From positions 1 to 7,040 of the forward strand of contig DASZMZ010000380.1 of NCBI GenBank assembly GCA_035551455.1: a stretch of DNA of 7,040 nt, written 5' to 3'. This document shows positions 1 to 5,888 of this stretch, piece by piece (the first letter of the stretch is position 1; each line of letters starts with the position of its first letter). The notes under the pieces were generated by a model, which saw only the letters and a list, made by a program, of their open reading frames with translations, was not told the origin of the DNA and made no database searches. The translations under genes were made by a program, and so were the position numbers. This stretch comes from Sulfopaludibacter sp035551455 (GTDB lineage Bacteria; Acidobacteriota; Terriglobia; Bryobacterales; Bryobacteraceae).

Positions 1-1
1 C

Positions 2-1075
2 ACCACGGCGCCGAGCTATCTCTTCTGGCGTTGTGCGCCACCCGAATTGCGAGTGCCGGCAGAGGTATTAAACGAACTGCGCAATCTCGCCGGGACGCTG
101 GTGGCGGTGGGGCCGCACGCCTCGACCACTCCCCGCACCACGCTCCGCAAGTTGGGTGTGGACGTCGCGATTCTGGGCGAGTGCGAGGAGATTCTTCCGA
201 AGCTCACCGGCGATTGGAAAGCGGTCGATTCCATCTGCTACTCGAGCGAGGGAGTCCTGCGCGTGCAGGGCTCGCCGCATGCGGCCAATATGACGGAACT
301 GCCGGCGCTGGAGTGGCCGCCGGCCAGCCTCGCGCGCCACCATCACCACCATCACCGTTTCGAGGCGCCGCCCGCCGGGCCCGGCGCGGAGATGGAGACC
401 AGCAGGGGCTGTCCCTACCATTGCACCTTCTGCGCGAAGGACAACTTCCGCAACCTGTTCCGGCGGCGGCCCGTGGAAACGGTGGGTCGCGAGTTGGATG
501 GCTTAATCGCCAGCGGCGTCGAGTACGTCTACTTCATCGACGAGATTTTCCTGCCCTATCGCAACGTGCTCGAGGCGATCGCCGAGCGGCGGATCAAATT
601 CGGAGTCCAGACACGCATCGACTTGTGGGACGAGCCCATGATCGATCTTCTCGGCGAGGCGGGCTGCGTTTCCATCGAGGCCGGAGTGGAGAGCATCACC
701 GAAGCCGGCCGCGATCTGCTCGACAAGAAATGCAGAATCAGCACCGCCGAAATCTCCGAGCGCCTGATTCACGCCAAGCGCCGCGTACCCTTTGTGCAAG
801 CGAACCTGCTGAACTCCATGGACGACGATCCCGCCGAAGTCGAGTCGTGGCGCGCGCACCTGCACGAGCACGGTGTGTGGGCTAACGAGCCGGTGCCGCT
901 GTTTCCCTATCCCGGCTCTCCCGATTACACCCGCCGCTGGGGCGCGCCGGATGACCGGGCCTGGGAGCGCGCCCACGAATTCTACCTCTCCGGCTTCAAT
1001 CAGTTCAGCGACATTCAAGAGCAGCGTCCGGTCCCGTTGGTGCAGTTGGAAACTCCGCTGCGCCCTCGCAATTGA
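2..1075 (+). CDS. B12-binding-domain radical SAM protein, 5'-truncated
   Basis: This is the C-terminal 357 residues of a radical SAM enzyme; the frame is open to the left edge, so the true start lies outside the window. A TTG at 47 is in frame, but the sequence before it (TAPSYLFWRCAPPELRVP) already looks like protein of this class, so it is not taken as the start. Counting from base 2, residues 1-75 resemble the end of a cobalamin-binding domain, with GPHAS followed by GECEE. The cluster-binding CxxxCxxC motif (CPYHCTFC) has its cysteines at 137, 141 and 144, and EAGVES further on fits the SAM-binding part of the barrel. The N-terminal DxHxxG cobalamin-ligand motif would lie upstream and cannot be checked. 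Six consecutive histidines occur at 113-118. The substrate is unknown; methylation or rearrangement of a glycan precursor is inferred from the glycosyltransferase genes downstream. It resembles the B12-binding radical SAM families found in oligosaccharide clusters. Confidence 0.88.
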   Translation, partial: TTAPSYLFWRCAPPELRVPAEVLNELRNLAGTLVAVGPHASTTPRTTLRKLGVDVAILGECEEILPKLTGDWKAVDSICYSSEGVLRVQGSPHAANMTELPALEWPPASLARHHHHHHRFEAPPAGPGAEMETSRGCPYHCTFCAKDNFRNLFRRRPVETVGRELDGLIASGVEYVYFIDEIFLPYRNVLEAIAERRIKFGVQTRIDLWDEPMIDLLGEAGCVSIEAGVESITEAGRDLLDKKCRISTAEISERLIHAKRRVPFVQANLLNSMDDDPAEVESWRAHLHEHGVWANEPVPLFPYPGSPDYTRRWGAPDDRAWERAHEFYLSGFNQFSDIQEQRPVPLVQLETPLRPRN

Positions 1076-1090
1076 TGGAGGTCGCTGCGG

Positions 1091-1096
1091 AAGGAG
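1091..1096 (+). promoter_or_regulatory. Shine-Dalgarno site of first glycosyltransferase
   Basis: AAGGAG lies 7 bases before the ATG at 1104, inside the 28-base gap after the radical SAM gene. It decides the start: the same frame is open from further upstream (at least 873), but that part overlaps the radical SAM gene and has no comparable site. Confidence 0.8.
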
Positions 1097-1103
1097 CTTC
1101 TTA

Positions 1104-2192
1104 ATGCAGATCGCGTTCTTCGGATCGAGCCTGGTTTCCGCTTATTGGAACGGCGCCGCCACCTATTACCGCGGCATCGTGCGAGCGCTTCACGGCCGCG
1201 GCCACCACGTGACATTCTTCGAACCCGATGCCTACAACCGCCAGCAGCATCGCGACATGGCAGACCCGCCGTGGGCCACTGTAGTGGTGTATGAGGCCAC
1301 CGAACAGGGGGTTCGCCGCGCGCTGGACCAGGCCCGTGGCGCCGACATGATCGTCAAGGCAAGCGGCGTCGGCGTATTCGATGAGTTCCTCGAGGCGGCC
1401 GTCGCGGATCTGAAATGCGAAGCGCGCACCGTGGTGTTCTGGGACGTGGACGCTCCCGCGACACTCGACCGCGTCCATGCCAATAGCGCCGATCGCTTTC
1501 TCGCGCTGATACCCCAATACGACGTCATCTTCACATACGGCGGCGGCGTTCCGGTGATGGCAGCTTACCGTGCGCTGGGCGCTCGCGAGTGCGTGCCGAT
1601 TTACAACGCGCTCGACCCTGAAACTCATTTCCCTGTCGCTCCCGACGCTCGATATGAGGGCGACCTTGCGTTTCTAGGCAACCGCTTGCCGGATCGGGAG
1701 AAACGCGTGGAGGATTTCTTCCTTGCCGCCGCCGCCCAATTGCCCGAACGTCGATTTCTCCTCGGAGGCGCCGGATGGGACGGCAAACCGATGCCGCCCA
1801 ACGTCCGCTATCTCAATCACGTTTATACCTGCGACCATAACGCTCTGAACTCCACGGCGCGCACGGTGCTGAACATCTCGCGCGATAGCATGGCGAGCTA
1901 CGGCTTTTCTCCGGCGACGCGCGTGTTCGAAGCCGCCGGCGCCGCCGCTTGCCTCATCACCGACGCATGGCAGGGCATCGATCTGTTCTTCGAACCGGGC
2001 AAGGAGATTCTGGTGGCGCGCGATGGCAACGAGGTGGCCTGCCACCTGATCGGTCTCAGTTCCGAGCGCGCGCGCAGCGTCGGACAAGCTGCCTACCGCC
2101 GGGTCCTGGCGGAGCACACCTACGCGCATCGCGCGGTGGAAGTAGAGCAGGTGCTCGAAGGCCGCCGCGCCAGAGCGGGAGCGGTGGTATGA
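1104..2192 (+). CDS. CgeB-like glycosyltransferase, copy 1 (divergent)
   Basis: A 362-residue soluble protein of the CgeB-like glycosyltransferase type (GT-B-like, with a C-terminal glycosyl transferase group 1 style domain). Residues 1-40 form a Rossmann-like start (MQIAFFGSSL, then YWNGAATYYRG and GHHVTFFE). The middle carries FWDVDAPATL (112-121) and TYGGG (144-148). The C-terminal domain has FSPATRVFEAAGAA (268-281), the donor-side pattern of the family, then ITDAWQGIDLFFEPGKEILVA (285-305). The order of motifs matches the two copies downstream, but this copy differs at the shared sites: YWNGAAT for SWGNGHAT, DAPATL for DTPVTL, and AGAAACLI for the A-CGAPV region. It probably has a different donor or acceptor. 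The start is fixed by the AAGGAG at 1091. Its TGA overlaps the next ATG as ATGA, suggesting translational coupling. Donor, acceptor and product are unknown. Confidence 0.85.
   Translation: MQIAFFGSSLVSAYWNGAATYYRGIVRALHGRGHHVTFFEPDAYNRQQHRDMADPPWATVVVYEATEQGVRRALDQARGADMIVKASGVGVFDEFLEAAVADLKCEARTVVFWDVDAPATLDRVHANSADRFLALIPQYDVIFTYGGGVPVMAAYRALGARECVPIYNALDPETHFPVAPDARYEGDLAFLGNRLPDREKRVEDFFLAAAAQLPERRFLLGGAGWDGKPMPPNVRYLNHVYTCDHNALNSTARTVLNISRDSMASYGFSPATRVFEAAGAAACLITDAWQGIDLFFEPGKEILVARDGNEVACHLIGLSSERARSVGQAAYRRVLAEHTYAHRAVEVEQVLEGRRARAGAVV
2177..2181 (+). promoter_or_regulatory. Shine-Dalgarno site of second glycosyltransferase
   Basis: GGGAG sits 7 bases before the ATG at 2189, inside the end of copy 1. 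It picks this ATG over upstream in-frame positions in the same frame (open from at least 1949), and the protein then starts at the same point as its homologues. Confidence 0.65.
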
Positions 2193-3436
2193 CCGAAGCT
2201 TACGACATCGTGATTCTGGGCCTTTCCATTACGTCCTCCTGGGGCAACGGGCACGCTACCACTTATCGCAGCCTGGTGCGCGGACTGGCACAGCGGAATC
2301 ATCGTGTGCTCTTTCTGGAGCGCGATACGCCGTGGTATGCCGGCAATCGCGATGAGCCCCACCCCCGCGGCGCGCGTGCGGAGATCTATCACGGCCTCGA
2401 AGATCTGCGGGAACGCTTCGAGGGAGCCGTGTCGCAAGCGGCGCTGGTCGTGGTCGGCTCATTCGTGCCCGAGGGAGTCGAGGTGGGCGATTGGGTCTTG
2501 TCGACCGCCAAAGGTGTCACGGCGTTTTACGACATCGATACTCCAGTGACGTTGTCGAAGCTGGCGGAAGGTAGCTGCGATTATGTCTCCCCCGCGCAGA
2601 TTGCCAGGTATGCCATCTACTTCTCATTCACCGGCGGACCGGTGTTGCGCACCATCGAGAGCCGCTACGGCTCGCCGATGGCGCGTCCCCTATATTGCTC
2701 GGTCGACCCGGAGCAGTATCTGCCGATGGAGTTCGAGAACAAGTGGGACTTGGGATACCTGGGCACTTACAGCGTGGACCGGCAGCCGGCGCTGGACCAA
2801 CTCCTGCTGGAGCCCGCGCGCCGTTGGACCGAAGGCCGATTCGCGGTGGTCGGTCCCATGTATCCCGTCGATGCGGTATGGCCTGCCAATGTCGACCGCG
2901 AGATTCACCTGTCGCCCCGCGAGCATCCCCGCTTCTATGCCTCGCAGCGATTCACGCTCAACATCACGCGCGAGGCCATGAAGGCCGCGGGCTATTCGCC
3001 CAGCGTCCGGCTCTTCGAGGCTGGCGCTTGCGGCGCACCGGTGATCAGCGATTGGTGGGACGGCCTCGACACCGTCCTGGAACCAGGCAAGGAGGTTCTG
3101 GTGGCCTCGGGCGCGGAAGATGTTCTGCGCTACCTGAAAGATTATCCGGAGGACCGGCGTCTCGCGCTCGGCGACGCCGCCCGCCGCCGCATGCTGTCCG
3201 AACACACGCCCCTGCACCGGGCACAGCAATTAGAAAGCTGCTGGAAAGAAGCTGATGACCACTCTGCTGCTCATAAGACACGCGGAAACCGACGCCGTGA
3301 ACCGGATCATGGCGGGTTCGACCCCGGGCTGGCACCTGAACGAGCACGGAAAACAACAGACCGAAAAGCTGGTAAAACGCCTGGAGAAGGTTCCGATCCG
3401 GGCCGTCTACACGAGCCCGCTGGAGCGGGCCATTGA
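2189..3436 (+). CDS. CgeB-like glycosyltransferase, copy 2, with abnormal 3' end
   Basis: As it stands this frame encodes 415 residues; the first ~350 are a CgeB-like glycosyltransferase closely matching copy 3. Shared blocks are ITSSWGNGHAT (14-24), RVLFLERD (39-46), AFYDIDTPVTLSKL (112-125), SFTGG (146-150), GYLGTYSVDR (189-198), LNITREAM (257-264), YSPSVRLFEAGACGAPVISD (269-288) and LEPGKEVLVA (297-306). The start overlaps the TGA of copy 1 and has GGGAG 7 bases upstream. The end is odd: homologous sequence stops near residue 349, and the rest (HKTRGNRRREPD onward) is Arg/Pro/Gly-rich out-of-frame reading of the phosphatase gene over 182 bases. One extra A in the AAA run at 3234-3236 would give QQLEKLLERS and a TGA at 3253-3255 overlapping the phosphatase ATG, for 355 residues, close to the 362 and 360 of its relatives. 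A frameshift, real or from sequencing, is likely. The glycosyltransferase part is probably functional. Confidence 0.85.
   Translation: MTEAYDIVILGLSITSSWGNGHATTYRSLVRGLAQRNHRVLFLERDTPWYAGNRDEPHPRGARAEIYHGLEDLRERFEGAVSQAALVVVGSFVPEGVEVGDWVLSTAKGVTAFYDIDTPVTLSKLAEGSCDYVSPAQIARYAIYFSFTGGPVLRTIESRYGSPMARPLYCSVDPEQYLPMEFENKWDLGYLGTYSVDRQPALDQLLLEPARRWTEGRFAVVGPMYPVDAVWPANVDREIHLSPREHPRFYASQRFTLNITREAMKAAGYSPSVRLFEAGACGAPVISDWWDGLDTVLEPGKEVLVASGAEDVLRYLKDYPEDRRLALGDAARRRMLSEHTPLHRAQQLESCWKEADDHSAAHKTRGNRRREPDHGGFDPGLAPERARKTTDRKAGKTPGEGSDPGRLHEPAGAGH
3233..3257 (+). other. Probable single-base deletion site and TGATG junction
   Basis: Copy 2 reads in frame through this point as LESCWKEADD and continues into the phosphatase. 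The other reading, shifted by one base from 3235, gives K-L-L-E-R-S-stop, with TGA at 3253-3255 sharing two bases with the ATG at 3255-3257. The corresponding tail of copy 3 is ELERLLASVD, which agrees with L-E-K-L-L-E-R-S but not with the frame as read. The simplest reading is one missing A in the run at 3234-3236. A -1 ribosomal frameshift is possible, but no good slippery heptamer is seen. Confidence 0.6.
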
Positions 3437-3857
3437 AACGGCCGGGCCGCTGGCGAAGAGTCTGGGACTGGTGTTGCAGCGCGTCGAAGAACTGGGCGAG
3501 ATCCGCCTCGGCGAGTGGGAAGGCTTAGCCATCGGCGAGTTGGAACAGCGGGACGATTGGCGACGCTTCAATACCTTTCGCAGCGGCGTGCGGCCTCCCG
3601 GAGGCGAGTTGATGGCCGAAACGCAAGTGCGCATGATCCAGCAACTCGAATGCCTGCGGACCCGGCACGTCCGCGAAACCGTTGCCGTGGTGAGTCACGC
3701 CGATCCTTTGCGCGCGGCGCTGGCGTGGTACCTGGGGATTCCGCTCGATTTGATCCTCCGCTTGGAAGTGGCGACGGCATCCATCAGTATCGTGCAGCTT
3801 CACGATTGGGGAGTGCGCGTCCTCGGCATCAACGACACCGGGGAGGTGGCCGCATGA
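3255..3857 (+). CDS. Histidine phosphatase family protein (phosphoglycerate-mutase-like)
   Basis: A 200-residue member of the histidine phosphatase (branch 1) superfamily, of normal length, with no signal peptide. The catalytic pieces are present. LIRHAET near the N-terminus holds the nucleophile His9 (the third position is Ala rather than the usual Gly). SPLERAIETA has Arg58, LGEIRLGEWEG has the probable acid/base Glu82, and VVSHADPLR has the second His148. Such enzymes remove phosphate from small molecules, including sugar phosphates and alpha-ribazole phosphate (CobC). Its place between two glycosyltransferase genes suggests a sugar-phosphate or glycan-intermediate substrate, but this is inferred. 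Nothing here separates this from a CobC-like or mutase role, so no symbol is given. The ATG at 3255 follows a weak purine-rich GGAAAGAAG (3243-3251), and the TGA overlaps the next gene's ATG as ATGA. Confidence 0.88.
   Translation: MTTLLLIRHAETDAVNRIMAGSTPGWHLNEHGKQQTEKLVKRLEKVPIRAVYTSPLERAIETAGPLAKSLGLVLQRVEELGEIRLGEWEGLAIGELEQRDDWRRFNTFRSGVRPPGGELMAETQVRMIQQLECLRTRHVRETVAVVSHADPLRAALAWYLGIPLDLILRLEVATASISIVQLHDWGVRVLGINDTGEVAA
3840..3846 (+). promoter_or_regulatory. Shine-Dalgarno site of third glycosyltransferase
   Basis: GGGGAGG lies 7 bases before the ATG at 3854, inside the end of the phosphatase gene. It supports this ATG over the upstream stretch of the same frame (open from at least 3515), which only shadows the phosphatase. 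Confidence 0.75.
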
Positions 3858-4936
3858 AGCTGACCGTTTTCGGACTCTCCGTCAGCTCTTCTTGGGGCAA
3901 CGGCCATGCCACACTGTGGCGAGGCTTGTGTTCCGCACTGGCGCGCCGCGGCCATCGCGTTGTATTCTTCGAGCGCGACGTGCCGTACTACGCGCAGAAT
4001 CGCGACCTGACGGAATTGCCCGGCAGCGGTCAGTTGATTCTGTACAACGATTGGGAGCAGGTGCTGCCCCAAGCCCGGCAGCATACCTCCGATGCCGACG
4101 TGGCGATGGTCACGTCGTTCTGTCCGGATGCTCTTCCGGCCGGCGATCTCGTTCTGCAGTCCGCTCACCTGCGGGTCTTCTACGATCTGGATACGCCGGT
4201 CACTCTCTCGCGCTTGTCGGATGGTTTACCGGTGGACTACATTGGACCCCGCGGCCTTCGCGATTTCGATCTGGTGCTCAGCTATACCGGAGGCCTCGCG
4301 CTGCAGGAGTTGCGGACCGTGTTAGGCGCGCGCCGCGTGGCGCCTCTTTATGGCAGCGTCGAGCCGTCCGTCCACAAGCCCGCCTTGTCGGACGCTCGCT
4401 ATCGCGCCATTCTGGGCCACCTGGGAACTTATGCCGCCGACCGCGAGGCCGCACTGCGCAAACTCTTCGTGGAACCTGCCCGCCGCCTCTCCACCGACCG
4501 CTTCCTGCTGGCCGGCTCCATGTATGACGCCAGTTTCCCGTGGCTGCCGAACATTTTTCTGATTCCGCATATCGCTCCGGCCGATCATCCGGCGTTCTAC
4601 TGCTCCACCAAGCTCACTTTGAATGTGACGCGCGCCGCCATGGCGCGTATGGGCTATTGTCCTTCCGGCCGGTTGTTTGAGGCCGCGGCCTGCGGCGCTC
4701 CCGTGCTGAGCGACTATTGGGAGGGACTCGAGCAGTTCTTCGAGCCCGGAAGAGAAATTCTCATTGCCCGTAATACCGAGGACGCCATCGACGCCCTCAA
4801 CCGCACCCCGGACGATCTTTCTCTCATCGCACACGCCGCGCGCGAACGCACCCTGGCGGAGCACACCTCGGATATCCGGGCCCTGGAACTGGAGCGCCTC
4901 CTGGCATCGGTGGACAGCCTGGCGGAGACGGCGTAA
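3854..4936 (+). CDS. CgeB-like glycosyltransferase, copy 3
   Basis: A 360-residue CgeB-like glycosyltransferase, the clear sister of copy 2. Blocks in order: VFGLSVSSSWGNGHAT (5-20), HRVVFFERDVPYYAQNRD (34-51), VFYDLDTPVTLSRL (108-121), SYTGG (143-147), GHLGTYAADREAAL (188-201), LNVTRAAMARMGYCPSGRLF (256-275), AAACGAPVLSDYWEGLEQFF (277-296) and EPGREILIA (297-305), where the C-terminal domain should bind the nucleotide-sugar. It is cytoplasmic; no signal or membrane segment is seen. The ATG at 3854 overlaps the phosphatase TGA and has GGGGAGG at 3840. The TAA at 4934-4936 abuts the stop of the convergent pyrophosphatase gene with no spacer, so it is the last gene of the plus-strand operon. 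The sugar it transfers is unknown. Similarity to copy 2 suggests recent duplication, with the phosphatase between them kept or inserted. Confidence 0.88.
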   Translation: MKLTVFGLSVSSSWGNGHATLWRGLCSALARRGHRVVFFERDVPYYAQNRDLTELPGSGQLILYNDWEQVLPQARQHTSDADVAMVTSFCPDALPAGDLVLQSAHLRVFYDLDTPVTLSRLSDGLPVDYIGPRGLRDFDLVLSYTGGLALQELRTVLGARRVAPLYGSVEPSVHKPALSDARYRAILGHLGTYAADREAALRKLFVEPARRLSTDRFLLAGSMYDASFPWLPNIFLIPHIAPADHPAFYCSTKLTLNVTRAAMARMGYCPSGRLFEAAACGAPVLSDYWEGLEQFFEPGREILIARNTEDAIDALNRTPDDLSLIAHAARERTLAEHTSDIRALELERLLASVDSLAETA

Positions 4937-5473
4937 TCAGCCAGACCGTGCCAGCTTGACGCCGCCTTCGATGATCTCCCGCGCTCGCTGCGCTCCCACG
5001 CGTTTCAAGGGCTTGAAATTCCTCCCCAGCATTTCGTTGTACGAAATAAAGAAGTGCTCGATTTCCTCGCCGAGAGTAGGACTCAACTGATCCAGGGACT
5101 TCACAGCTTTGTAGTCGTGCGATGCAGCCGAGACGCCGATCAGCCGGTCGTTGCGTTTGGCCTCACCGTTCTCCGTCTGTACGGCTTCAATCACCGCCAC
5201 CAGGCGCGTCAGCACCATGACGCCCTGGGGCACCGTCTCTTCCATCAGCACCAGGATATCCAGCGCGTCGCCATCTTCTCCCAGCGTGCCCGGAACAAAT
5301 CCGAAATCGAAGGGAAACGAATGGCCCGCCGGCAGCACCTTCTTCAGCGTGAAGATGCCGCGGCGGGTATCGTAACTGTACTTGTTGCGACTACCCCTCG
5401 GCGTTTCGATAATCGCCTGGACGCAATTGGTCTGCTTGTCGAACGGCTCCAGTTCATCAAGCAGTTTCGCCAT
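4937..5473 (-). CDS. ppa: Inorganic pyrophosphatase, family I (divergent)
   Basis: A 178-residue soluble pyrophosphatase that hydrolyses pyrophosphate to phosphate and so pulls biosynthetic reactions forward. The family I core is visible: IIETPRGSRNKYSYD (21-35) with Glu23 and Lys31, then KKVLPAGHSFPFDFGFVPGT (44-63), and the metal-binding acidic signature EDGDALDIL with Asp67, Asp69 and Asp72. RNDRLIGV and SHDY follow, then HFFISYNEM near the end. Several positions depart from the E. coli-type enzyme as I recall it: Ala70 where Pro/Glu is usual in the signature, Phe at the FDFGF tyrosines, Glu101 and Arg110 in the second metal/phosphate loop, and Asn146 after the late Tyr145 where Lys is usual. 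Length is normal. The ATG at 5473 has GAGGTG at 5479-5484. It is the last gene of the minus operon, and its TGA touches the stop of the opposing operon. Confidence 0.92.
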   Translation of the reverse strand: MAKLLDELEPFDKQTNCVQAIIETPRGSRNKYSYDTRRGIFTLKKVLPAGHSFPFDFGFVPGTLGEDGDALDILVLMEETVPQGVMVLTRLVAVIEAVQTENGEAKRNDRLIGVSAASHDYKAVKSLDQLSPTLGEEIEHFFISYNEMLGRNFKPLKRVGAQRAREIIEGGVKLARSG

Positions 5474-5478
5474 GATTA

Positions 5479-5484
5479 CACCTC
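5479..5484 (-). promoter_or_regulatory. Shine-Dalgarno site of pyrophosphatase gene
   Basis: Read on the minus strand this is GAGGTG, 5 bases before the ATG at 5473. Two of its bases are in the stop codon of the upstream GlcG/HbpS-family gene (5483-5485), so the two reading frames are likely to be coupled. Confidence 0.75.
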
Positions 5485-5878
5485 AAAAAGCGGCTTCGCC
5501 GGCCTCCGCGACCGCCTGATCCTGTTTCCCCAGTCCTCCGCTGACGCCCACGGCGCCCACCACCTGCTCGCCGCGCTTCAACGGAATCCCGCCCGCGAAA
5601 ATCATCACGCGCCCGTGATTAGAGGCGTGGATGCCGAAAAACTGGTCGCCCGACTGGCTGAGTTCCGCCAGTTGCTTGGTGGAAATGTCGAAAGCGCGCG
5701 CAGTCCACGCTTTGTTGATCGAAATGTCTACGCTGCCCATCCAGGCATTGTCCATGCGCACATGCGCCACCAGGTTCCCGCCGCTATCCACAACGGCGAT
5801 GTTCATGGGCTGCCCAATTTCGCGGGCTTTGTTTTCCGCGGCGGCAATAACGCGTCTGGCATCTTCGAGAGTGATCAT
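5483..5878 (-). CDS. GlcG/HbpS-family haem-binding-type protein
   Basis: A 131-residue protein of the GlcG/HbpS family (Pfam PF03928 type), the usual length. The N-terminus (MITLEDARRVIAAAENKARE) forms the first helix, followed by NIAVVDSGGNLVAHVRMDNA (26-45), then SINKAWTARAFD, and the C-terminal FAGGIPLKRGEQVVGAVGVSGG (94-115), all characteristic. There is no signal peptide, so it looks cytoplasmic unless exported by another route. Known relatives include HbpS of Streptomyces, a haem-binding regulator partner, and GlcG of the glycolate operon, whose role is unclear. Sitting directly downstream of a cytochrome c gene and ctaG, a haem-related role is plausible but not shown. The minus-strand ATG at 5878 has AGGAGA at 5883-5888, which overlaps the TAG of the cytochrome gene. 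Its stop is 9 bases before the pyrophosphatase start. Confidence 0.87.
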   Translation of the reverse strand: MITLEDARRVIAAAENKAREIGQPMNIAVVDSGGNLVAHVRMDNAWMGSVDISINKAWTARAFDISTKQLAELSQSGDQFFGIHASNHGRVMIFAGGIPLKRGEQVVGAVGVSGGLGKQDQAVAEAGEAAF

Positions 5879-5882
5879 AATG

Positions 5883-5888
5883 TCTCCT
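5883..5888 (-). promoter_or_regulatory. Shine-Dalgarno site of GlcG/HbpS-family gene
   Basis: Read on the minus strand this is AGGAGA, 4 bases before the ATG at 5878. It shares bases with the TAG (5887-5889) of the preceding cytochrome gene, a stop/SD arrangement expected to favour reinitiation. Confidence 0.7.

Noticed and set aside
31..885. 284-residue open frame overlapping the radical SAM gene
   Set aside because: Its Arg/Pro/Gly-rich content has no recognisable domain and is a shadow of the real gene in a GC-rich background.
47..1075. TTG start at 47 for the radical SAM gene
   Set aside because: The frame is open to base 2, and the residues before the TTG look like family sequence, so the gene begins outside the window.
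1949..2188. Extension of copy 2 upstream of 2189
   Set aside because: That part overlaps copy 1 in another frame, and the ATG at 2189 has a good ribosome binding site and matches the homologue's N-terminus.
3515..3853. Extension of copy 3 upstream of 3854
   Set aside because: The upstream part is Arg-rich out-of-frame reading of the phosphatase gene, and the family N-terminus starts at the ATG at 3854.
4929..4964. Inverted repeat at the convergent junction as a terminator
   Set aside because: The stem is only six bases with a 24-base loop and no T-run follows on either strand, so it does not support an intrinsic terminator.
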